18,423 nucleotides of DNA from an uncultured Bacteroides sp. Lineage in GTDB: Bacteria; Bacteroidota; Bacteroidia; Bacteroidales; Bacteroidaceae. Location of the stretch: positions 1 to 18,423 of the forward strand of contig CABUKU010000041.1 of the NCBI GenBank assembly GCA_902492205.1, written 5' to 3'. The translations under genes were made by a program, and so were the position numbers. Under the pieces are notes generated by a model that saw nothing but the letters and a program-made list of their open reading frames with translations, searched no databases and was not told where the DNA came from. Of the stretch, positions 8,097 through 13,960 are shown piece by piece. Numbering within the stretch: the first letter of the stretch is position 1; each line of letters starts with the position of its first letter.

Positions 8097-9119
8097 ATGT
8101 CCCTATTCAAAGACAAAACCTTACTAATCACCGGTGGAACAGGTTCCTTCGGTAATGCAGTTCTTAAAAGATTTCTTGACTCTGATATAAAAGAAATCCG
8201 TATATTCTCTCGTGATGAAAAGAAACAAGACGACATGCGCCATCATCTGCAAAATAACAAAGTTAAATTCTATATCGGTGATGTGCGTGATAAGCGTTCG
8301 GTTGACGGAGTGATGGATGGAGTAGATTACATCTTTCACGCAGCTGCATTGAAGCAAGTTCCTTCTTGTGAATTCTTCCCTACACAGGCAGTTCGCACAA
8401 ATGTATTAGGTACAGAAAACGTGCTTGATTCAGCAATTTCACACGGAGTAAAGAATGTAGTGGTTCTTTCTACCGACAAGGCTTGTTATCCCATCAATGC
8501 AATGGGTATCAGTAAGGCCATGATGGAAAAGGTGGCTATTGCCAAAGGACGTCAAATGGGGGAAAATGGAAAAACAACCATTTGTTGTACCCGTTATGGC
8601 AACGTAATGGCAAGTCGTGGTTCTGTGATTCCTTTATGGGTGGAACAAATGAAAGAGGGTAATGACATTACCATTACCGATCCGAACATGACACGTTTCA
8701 TGATGACACTGAATGATGCTGTAGACTTGGTTATCTATGCTTTTCAACATGGACACAATGGAGATTTGTTTGTTCAGAAAGCTCCTGCAGCTACTCTCAA
8801 TGTATTGGCACAAGCATTGAAAGAGTTATATAAAATGGATACTCCGGTACGTGTTATCGGAACCCGTCACGGCGAAAAGCTCTATGAATCGCTTGTAACC
8901 CGTGAAGAAATGGCCAAAGCGGAAGATATGGGTGATTACTATCGTATCCCTTGCGATGCACGTGATTTAAATTATGATAAGTATTTTGTGGAAGGACAAG
9001 AAAAAGTTGCCAAATTTGAGGATTACCATTCTCACAATACTCATCGCCTGAATATAGAAGAAATGAAGAATCTGCTTCTTAAACTGGATATGATAAAGGA
9101 GGATGTATGCTTAAAGTAA
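8097..9119 (+). CDS. fnlA: UDP-GlcNAc 4,6-dehydratase/5-epimerase (FnlA/CapE/WbvB type)
   Basis: This short-chain dehydrogenase-like enzyme would start UDP-N-acetyl-L-6-deoxyhexosamine synthesis from UDP-GlcNAc by removing water at C4-C6 and inverting C5. The 340 residues show the NAD-binding GGTGSFGN at 13-20, GDVRD at 61-65, HAAALKQVP at 81-89, and STDKACYPINAMGISK at 125-140. The usual catalytic Tyr-x-x-x-Lys is Met136-x-x-x-Lys140, a Tyr-to-Met change known in WbpM and CapE relatives. CTRYGNVMASRGSVIPLW at 164-181 and ITDPNMTRFMMT follow, both typical of the CapD/FlaA1 group. It is soluble, without the membrane domain of WbpM-sized relatives. It overlaps the next gene by 13 bp. Base composition is clearly less AT-rich than in the genes before it. 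Confidence 0.9.
   Translation: MSLFKDKTLLITGGTGSFGNAVLKRFLDSDIKEIRIFSRDEKKQDDMRHHLQNNKVKFYIGDVRDKRSVDGVMDGVDYIFHAAALKQVPSCEFFPTQAVRTNVLGTENVLDSAISHGVKNVVVLSTDKACYPINAMGISKAMMEKVAIAKGRQMGENGKTTICCTRYGNVMASRGSVIPLWVEQMKEGNDITITDPNMTRFMMTLNDAVDLVIYAFQHGHNGDLFVQKAPAATLNVLAQALKELYKMDTPVRVIGTRHGEKLYESLVTREEMAKAEDMGDYYRIPCDARDLNYDKYFVEGQEKVAKFEDYHSHNTHRLNIEEMKNLLLKLDMIKEDVCLK
9095..9102 (+). promoter_or_regulatory. Strong Shine-Dalgarno before the 2-epimerase gene
   Basis: AAAGGAGG lies 4 bp ahead of ATG 9107, inside the last codons of the dehydratase gene. Good matches to the anti-Shine-Dalgarno sequence are uncommon in Bacteroidales, where starts usually have AT-rich leaders. The site fixes this start and suggests reinitiation after the overlapping upstream gene. 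Confidence 0.7.
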
Positions 9120-10237
9120 TGACTATCGTAGGTACTCGTCCCGAAATAATCAAATTAAGCCGTGTGATGGCAGAGCTGGATAAGTACACAGAACACATCA
9201 TTGTACATACCGGACAGAACTTCGATTATGAACTGAATGAAATATTCTTTCAGGAACTGCATATTCGCAAACCGGATTATTTCTTAAATGCGGCGGGAAA
9301 GAATGCGGCAGAAACGATTGCCAACGTCATTCTAAAATCGGATAAATTGATGGATGAAATCAAGCCGGATGCCGTGTTGCTTTATGGAGATACCAATAGT
9401 TGTATTTCCGTAATCTCAGCTAAACGGAAGAAAATCCCCATCTTCCACATGGAAGCGGGAAACCGTTGTTTCGACCAACGCGTTCCGGAGGAAATCAATC
9501 GTAAAATAGTAGACCATTTGAGTGATATTAATATGCCGTTGTCTGAACATGCACGTAAATATCTGTTAGCAGAAGGCCTACGTCCTGAAACTGTAATAAA
9601 GACAGGTTCCCCTATGACAGAAGTTTTACTTTTCCACAAAGAAGAAATAGAGAGGAATGATGTACTTGAAAAAGAAAACTTAAAGAAAGGAGAATATTTC
9701 ATTGTCAGTACCCACCGTGAAGAGAATGTGGATTCCGAAAAGAATTTCTCTGATTTATTAGCTTCACTCAGTGCAATTGTTGACAAGTATCATAAGAAAG
9801 TTATTGTTTCCACTCATCCCCGTACACGGAAGAAGTTGGAAGCCATCGGATTTGTCAATTCCAATCCGATGATTGAGTTTATGAAGCCTTTCGGTTTTAT
9901 GGAATACATCAAACTGCAACAAAATGCATTTTGTGTTATATCCGATAGTGGAACAATTACCGAAGAGTCGTCTATCCTTCACTTCCCTGCAATTACTATT
10001 CGTCAAGCTCATGAACGTCCCGAAGGTATGGATGAAGGAACATTAATCATGACCGGACTGAACAGTGAACGTATTCTCGACTCCATTGATGTTGTGACAT
10101 CACAATATGCAGAGGGAAAAGATAGTATTCATTCTATCCCTGATTATGCGGCAGACAATGTTTCCAAGAAAGTTGTCCGCATCATTCTTTCTTACACAGA
10201 CTACATCAACCGTACGGTTTGGCATAAAGGCATCTAA
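9107..10237 (+). CDS. fnlC: UDP-N-acetylhexosamine 2-epimerase, non-hydrolysing (FnlC/CapG/WbvD type)
   Basis: This WecB-fold epimerase is predicted to invert C2 of the UDP-2-acetamido-2,6-dideoxy-L-hexose produced by the neighbouring dehydratase and reductase, giving the final L-sugar nucleotide. The 376-residue length fits the family. Motifs in order: GTRPEIIKL at 9-17, HTGQNFDYELNEIFF at 34-48, GDTNS at 94-98 with Asp95, HMEAGNR at 114-120 with Glu116, VPEEINRKIVDH at 126-137, STHREENVD at 201-209, and SDSGTITEES at 279-288 for nucleotide binding. Plain WecB (UDP-GlcNAc to UDP-ManNAc) is the alternative, but the adjacent dehydratase and reductase and the absence of a UDP-ManNAc dehydrogenase make the CapG/FnlC role more likely. 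The gene order dehydratase, epimerase, reductase differs from the capE-capF-capG order of Staphylococcus aureus. Confidence 0.88.
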   Translation: MLKVMTIVGTRPEIIKLSRVMAELDKYTEHIIVHTGQNFDYELNEIFFQELHIRKPDYFLNAAGKNAAETIANVILKSDKLMDEIKPDAVLLYGDTNSCISVISAKRKKIPIFHMEAGNRCFDQRVPEEINRKIVDHLSDINMPLSEHARKYLLAEGLRPETVIKTGSPMTEVLLFHKEEIERNDVLEKENLKKGEYFIVSTHREENVDSEKNFSDLLASLSAIVDKYHKKVIVSTHPRTRKKLEAIGFVNSNPMIEFMKPFGFMEYIKLQQNAFCVISDSGTITEESSILHFPAITIRQAHERPEGMDEGTLIMTGLNSERILDSIDVVTSQYAEGKDSIHSIPDYAADNVSKKVVRIILSYTDYINRTVWHKGI

Positions 10238-10246
10238 TCACATTTT

Positions 10247-11107
10247 ATGGAAAAGAAAAAAGTATTGCTATTCGGTGCTACCGGTATGGCAGGGCATGTT
10301 GCATACTATTATTTGAAAAATACAGGTAAGTATGAACTGACCAATGTTGTTTATCGCACCAAGCTGACAGATGACAGTATTATAGTAGATGTAACAAATA
10401 AAGATGCTGTTGCAGAAGTTGTATGCAAAACCAATCCCGATTTAATTATCAATTGCATCGGGATTCTAATAAAAGGTTCTAAAGAACATCCAGACAATGC
10501 AATTTTCATTAATGCTTATTTTCCCCATTTATTAAAGAAACTGTCTGATGAAGTCGGAGCGAAGCTGATTCATATCAGTACCGACTGTGTATTTTCCGGC
10601 AAAAAAGGGAACTATACGGAAGAAGATTTCAGAGATGCAGATGATGTATATGGGCGAAGCAAAGCTCTTGGAGAAATCATAAATGAAAAGGATTTAACAA
10701 TACGAACCTCAATCATTGGTCCCGAATTAAAGAAAAACGGTGAAGGATTGTTTCATTGGTTCATGCAGCAAACGGGTAAGATTAACGGATTCAAAACTGC
10801 TATTTGGGGAGGAGTAACCACTTTAGAATTAGCTAAAGCCATAGATGTAGCCATTGAAAAGCAATTAACCGGACTGGTACAACTAAGTAACGGTATCGGT
10901 ATATCTAAATACGATTTACTCCATTTGTTCAAAGAAATATGGAATAGGCAAGATATTGAAATCCTGCCTTATGATGGTAATGGAATAAATAAATCCATTG
11001 CTAAATCAAATAAATTTGAGTATAAAGTTCCATCCTACAAAGACATGTTATTAGAACAATCTCAATGGATGAAAAAGTATAGTAATTTGTATAGCTCTAT
11101 CTATTAA
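10247..11107 (+). CDS. RmlD-like NAD(P)-dependent 4-reductase of the UDP-6-deoxy-L-hexosamine pathway
   Basis: This extended short-chain dehydrogenase/reductase of the RmlD type is predicted to reduce the 4-keto UDP-sugar released by the dehydratase. Its 286 residues show the dinucleotide loop GATGMAG at 10-16, DLIINCIG at 65-72, ISTDCVFSGKKGNY at 110-123, and the catalytic Tyr135-Gly-Arg-Ser-Lys139. It lacks the C-terminal cupin domain of Staphylococcus aureus CapF (about 370 residues), which performs C3 epimerisation. It therefore looks more like WbvR, the reductase of the Vibrio cholerae O37 UDP-L-QuiNAc pathway, than CapF/FnlB. I leave the symbol open because fnlB would imply L-FucNAc. 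It starts 9 bp after the epimerase and its stop shares one base with the next start codon (TAATG at 11105-11109). Confidence 0.87.
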   Translation: MEKKKVLLFGATGMAGHVAYYYLKNTGKYELTNVVYRTKLTDDSIIVDVTNKDAVAEVVCKTNPDLIINCIGILIKGSKEHPDNAIFINAYFPHLLKKLSDEVGAKLIHISTDCVFSGKKGNYTEEDFRDADDVYGRSKALGEIINEKDLTIRTSIIGPELKKNGEGLFHWFMQQTGKINGFKTAIWGGVTTLELAKAIDVAIEKQLTGLVQLSNGIGISKYDLLHLFKEIWNRQDIEILPYDGNGINKSIAKSNKFEYKVPSYKDMLLEQSQWMKKYSNLYSSIY

Positions 11108-12312
11108 TGCATATTTTATTAGTATCCCAATATTTTTGGCCGGAAACTTTCCGAATAAACGATTTAGCAATAAGTCTGCTTGAACGTGGAAATGAGGTCA
11201 CAGTACTAACAGGAAAACCTAATTATCCCCAAGGCAAAATCTACAATGGATATTCCTTTTGGGGATATACTAAAGAAAATTATAAAGGAATAAATATAAT
11301 TCGTGTACCCTTAGCTCCCCGTGGCAACGGATCTGGAAAATATTTAGCTTTAAATTATGTATCATTTGTATTCTTTTCTTGTATATACATTCTATTTCAT
11401 AGAAAAAAATATGATGTTTCTTTAACTTTTGCATTGTCTCCCATTACTTCAGTTTATCCTGCTATTCTTCATAAAGTACTCTACAAAACAAAGACAACTA
11501 TATGGGTACAGGATTTATGGCCGGAAAGCGTATCTGCAGCAGGTAAAATGAGCAATAAATTCATAATGAATTTATTAAATTCTATGGTGAGAAATATATA
11601 TCGAAATACAGATGAAATATTTATCCAATCTGAAGCCTTTGAACAATCTATAAAATCAAAAGGAGTATCACCTACCAAGCTACATTATATTCCTAATTGG
11701 GCAGAGGATTTATTTACCGATAAAAGGCAAATAAATGAAACAAAGTATAAGGGGATCATTCCCAAAGGCTTTATTGTCATGTTTGCAGGCAATATAGGTG
11801 AAGCCCAAGATTTTGATTCTATAATTAAAGCTGCTATCCAAACTAAAGATAATGTAGAGATAAAATGGGTTATTATAGGGGATGGAAGAAAGAAGAAAGA
11901 AGTAGAAAAGATAATTAAAGAAAAGGGATTGACTGAAACTGTTTTCTTATTGGGAAGATATCCAGTAGAAGAAATGCCTAATTTATTCACACATGCCGAC
12001 CTCATGTTAGTTTCATTAAAAGATGAAGAAATCTTTTCTTTAACAATACCGTCTAAAATACAATCTTACATGGCATTTGGCAAACCAATCGTATCCATGC
12101 TGAATGGTATTGGAAATAAAATAATCAAAGAAGCTGATTGCGGATATAATGCTACGGCAGGAAACTACAAGAAATTAGCTGATAATGTAATATTGGCAGC
12201 TAATACAGACAGAAAAATATTAGAAAGCAAGGGAAATAATGGTATGCAATTTTATAAAGAGAATTTTTCAAAAGAAAAAGTTATAGACAATTTGCTTTCT
12301 TTTCTAAATTAA
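11107..12312 (+). CDS. wbuB: WbuB-type family 4 glycosyltransferase
   Basis: This GT-B glycosyltransferase resembles WbuB of Escherichia coli O26, which is assigned as an L-FucNAc transferase, and would add the L-hexosamine made by the preceding genes as an early sugar. The 401-residue protein begins MHILLVSQYFWPETFRINDL, the donor-family N-terminus typical of WbuB/WcaI-like enzymes. It has LTGKPNYPQGK at 34-44, VQDLWPES at 134-141, IPNWAE at 195-200, GNIG at 228-231, IIGDGRKKKE at 256-265, GRYPVEEMPNLF at 283-294, and SLTIPSKIQSYMAFGKPIV at 311-329. One hydrophobic run (85-97) may anchor it to the membrane. The ATG overlaps the previous stop by one base, a sign of coupling. It is more AT-rich than the genes on either side. 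Confidence 0.88.
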   Translation: MHILLVSQYFWPETFRINDLAISLLERGNEVTVLTGKPNYPQGKIYNGYSFWGYTKENYKGINIIRVPLAPRGNGSGKYLALNYVSFVFFSCIYILFHRKKYDVSLTFALSPITSVYPAILHKVLYKTKTTIWVQDLWPESVSAAGKMSNKFIMNLLNSMVRNIYRNTDEIFIQSEAFEQSIKSKGVSPTKLHYIPNWAEDLFTDKRQINETKYKGIIPKGFIVMFAGNIGEAQDFDSIIKAAIQTKDNVEIKWVIIGDGRKKKEVEKIIKEKGLTETVFLLGRYPVEEMPNLFTHADLMLVSLKDEEIFSLTIPSKIQSYMAFGKPIVSMLNGIGNKIIKEADCGYNATAGNYKKLADNVILAANTDRKILESKGNNGMQFYKENFSKEKVIDNLLSFLN

Positions 12313-12328
12313 AAAATCAATAAAACCA

Positions 12329-13279
12329 ATGTATTACCTCATCATTCTGTTTTTGTTATTCGTAACAGAGCTTTTATACTTCCAAATAGCAGATAAATTC
12401 AACATCATAGACAAACCCAACGAACGGAGTTCGCACACCCGCATCACTTTACGCGGTGGAGGAATCATCTTCTACTTCGGTGCATTGGCATTCTTTCTCA
12501 CTAACCACTTGGAATATCCGTGGTTCATTCTGGGGCTGACATTGATAACCTTTATCAGCTTTGCGGATGACATTCATTCCATTTCACAGGGGAAAAGGCT
12601 GTTGTTTCACTTCTCTGCCATGGCTTTGATGTTTTATCAATGGGGATTGTTCGCTTTACCGTGGTGGACGATTATTGTAGCACTGATTGTATGCACGGGA
12701 ATCATCAATGCATACAACTTCATGGACGGTATCAATGGAATTACAGGGGGGTATAGTTTGGTGGTTCTTGGAGTTTTGGCTTATATCAATCGGTTCATCA
12801 CTGCTTTCGTAGAACAAGAAATGATTTGGATCATGATATTTGCCGTGCTGGTTTTCAACTTCTTCAATTTCAGGAAGAAAGCCAAATGCTTTGCAGGAGA
12901 TGTAGGTTCGGTTAGTATTTCCTTTATTCTGCTATTCCTGATTGGTAAGTTGATTCTTGTCGGCAATGATTTCAGCTATATTATATTATTGGCAGTATAC
13001 GGGGTGGACAGTGTATTGACTATTATCCATCGCCTGATGCTTCACGAGAATATCGGATTGCCACACAGGAAGCACTTATATCAATTGATGGCTAATGAGT
13101 TGAAAGTTCCACATGTAGTGGTTTCATTGGTTTACATGGTGGTACAAGCTATCATATTGATTGGATATTTTATGTCAGCTTCTTATCATTATTGGTATTT
13201 AATTGCCACTATCATTGTTTTGAGTATTGTTTATGTTTGTTTTATGAAGAAGTATTTTCATTTGCATGCAGCTAAATAA
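12329..13279 (+). CDS. WbpL/WecA-like undecaprenyl-phosphate sugar-1-phosphate transferase
   Basis: This polytopic enzyme of the MraY/WecA (PNPT) superfamily would start the repeat unit by moving a HexNAc-1-phosphate from a UDP-sugar to undecaprenyl phosphate in the inner membrane. The 316 residues have about ten membrane segments. SSHTRITLRGGG lies at 34-45, FADDIHSISQGKR at 78-90 (Asp80, Asp81), INAYNFMDGINGITGG at 126-141 (Asn127, Asn130, Asp133), CFAGDVGS at 187-194 with catalytic-loop Asp191, and HRKHLYQ at 246-252. The short length and these loops fit WbpL-like enzymes used for FucNAc or QuiNAc starters, but WecA-like use of GlcNAc is possible. It sits 16 bp after wbuB and 6 bp before the cupin gene. 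Initiating enzymes at the 3' end are usual in Bacteroides capsule loci. Confidence 0.9.
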   Translation: MYYLIILFLLFVTELLYFQIADKFNIIDKPNERSSHTRITLRGGGIIFYFGALAFFLTNHLEYPWFILGLTLITFISFADDIHSISQGKRLLFHFSAMALMFYQWGLFALPWWTIIVALIVCTGIINAYNFMDGINGITGGYSLVVLGVLAYINRFITAFVEQEMIWIMIFAVLVFNFFNFRKKAKCFAGDVGSVSISFILLFLIGKLILVGNDFSYIILLAVYGVDSVLTIIHRLMLHENIGLPHRKHLYQLMANELKVPHVVVSLVYMVVQAIILIGYFMSASYHYWYLIATIIVLSIVYVCFMKKYFHLHAAK

Positions 13280-13285
13280 CGGGAT

Positions 13286-13750
13286 ATGAAACTAATCACA
13301 GAAGAGTTATTGGATAAGGTAAGCGAAGAAGCAGAAGCAAGCCCTCGTTTACGAATGAACCATAATTTCCATGAATCCCCGCAAGCTCCTGTACAAAGAA
13401 TGCTGAATGCACTTGAACCGGGCACTTATCTGCCGCCTCATCGGCATAAGAACCCGGATAGAGAAGAAATGTATCTGGTTTTGCGTGGCAAGTTAATCAC
13501 TTTTTTCTTTGATGATAACGGGAATATAACCGAGCGCATAGAACTCAATCCGGCAGAAGGCAAATATGGTATAGAGATACCACCGGGTGTATGGCACTCC
13601 ATTGTTGTATTAGAAAAAGGCACAGTAATTTATGAAGCAAAGCAAGGGCCTTACATCCCATTAAGCAAAGAAAACTTTGCTCCTTGGGCGCCGGATACTA
13701 ATGATACAGAAGCGGTAAAAGAATATATGAAAAAACTATTAAGACAATGA
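13286..13750 (+). CDS. wbuC: WbuC-family cupin metalloprotein
   Basis: This 154-residue single-domain cupin matches the small WbuC family found beside WbuB in O-antigen and capsule loci; no reaction is firmly established for it to my knowledge. Cupin motif 1 runs from Gly46 to Gly68 with His52, His54 and Glu60 or Glu61 (PPHRHKNPDREEMYLVLRG). Motif 2 is IEIPPGVWHS at 96-105 with His104. These residues would bind one metal ion, so it is probably an active enzyme or a sugar-nucleotide binder rather than a degenerate cupin. It is the last gene of the operon, 6 bp after the initiating transferase. Because the reductase in this operon lacks the CapF cupin epimerase domain, this free cupin could conceivably replace it, but the two cupins are different families and this is speculation. 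Confidence 0.88.
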   Translation: MKLITEELLDKVSEEAEASPRLRMNHNFHESPQAPVQRMLNALEPGTYLPPHRHKNPDREEMYLVLRGKLITFFFDDNGNITERIELNPAEGKYGIEIPPGVWHSIVVLEKGTVIYEAKQGPYIPLSKENFAPWAPDTNDTEAVKEYMKKLLRQ

Positions 13751-13768
13751 TAGTTCATTTCCAAAGGA

Positions 13769-13794
13769 TTTCTATTTTTGCACGCAAATAGAAA
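13769..13794. repeat. Imperfect dyad after the polysaccharide operon
   Basis: TTTCTATTT (13769-13777) pairs with AAATAGAAA (13786-13794), and an inner GC/GC pair extends the stem after a two-base T bulge. It lies 18 bp beyond the wbuC stop and overlaps the candidate -7 element. There is no T run after it, so a terminator role is weak; an operator or chance are alternatives. Confidence 0.4.
13773..13780 (+). promoter_or_regulatory. Candidate Bacteroidales -7 promoter element for the small gene
   Basis: TATTTTTG matches the Bacteroides -7 consensus TAnnTTTG exactly and is 29 bp upstream of ATG 13810. That would put the transcript start near 13788 and leave a leader of about 20 nt. No clear TTTG at the -33 position is visible, so the promoter is plausible but unproven. 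Confidence 0.45.
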
Positions 13795-13809
13795 ACCGAG
13801 AGAAAATAA

Positions 13810-13905
13810 ATGATTTTAGAACGATTGATATATGCTTTTATTGGTGGATTATTAATATGGATAACCGGTTGTATTATCCGGCATCTCTTTAACCATTATA
13901 AATAA
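13810..13905 (+). CDS. Candidate 31-residue single-span membrane protein
   Basis: A short open frame runs from ATG 13810 to TAA 13903-13905. The product begins MILERLIYAFIGGLLIWITG and ends with Arg, His and Lys-containing residues (CIIRHLFNHYK). Residues 6-24 make one convincing transmembrane helix, with a positively charged C-terminal tail. Support comes from context. An exact TAnnTTTG element lies just upstream, a purine-rich GAGAGAAAAT leader precedes the ATG, and a perfect terminator-like hairpin begins at the stop codon. No family is recognised. Because the protein is tiny, a chance open frame cannot be excluded, but the promoter, frame and terminator layout is coherent. Its role is unknown. 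Confidence 0.5.
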   Translation: MILERLIYAFIGGLLIWITGCIIRHLFNHYK

Positions 13906-13946
13906 AAATCGGTGTTATTACATAAGAAGTAATAACACCGATTTTT
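13904..13946. terminator. Bidirectional intrinsic terminator
   Basis: Arms 13904-13921 and 13929-13946 pair perfectly over 18 bp (AAAAATCGGTGTTATTAC and its complement) around a 7-nt loop ATAAGAA. On the + strand the stem ends in a run of six T; on the - strand the complementary A run gives a T run as well. It sits at the stop of the small gene and 14 bp beyond the - strand glycosidase stop, so it can serve both convergent transcripts. Confidence 0.9.
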
Positions 13947-13960
13947 TATTTGTATGAGGT

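Noticed and set aside
9107..10237. WecB making UDP-ManNAc
   Set aside because: The motifs allow it, but the flanking dehydratase and reductase and the missing UDP-ManNAc dehydrogenase favour the 6-deoxy-L-hexosamine 2-epimerase.
13769..13794. Dyad as the main terminator of the polysaccharide operon
   Set aside because: The stem is bulged and has no T run. The perfect hairpin at 13904-13946 is a much better terminator, so the operon may read through to it.
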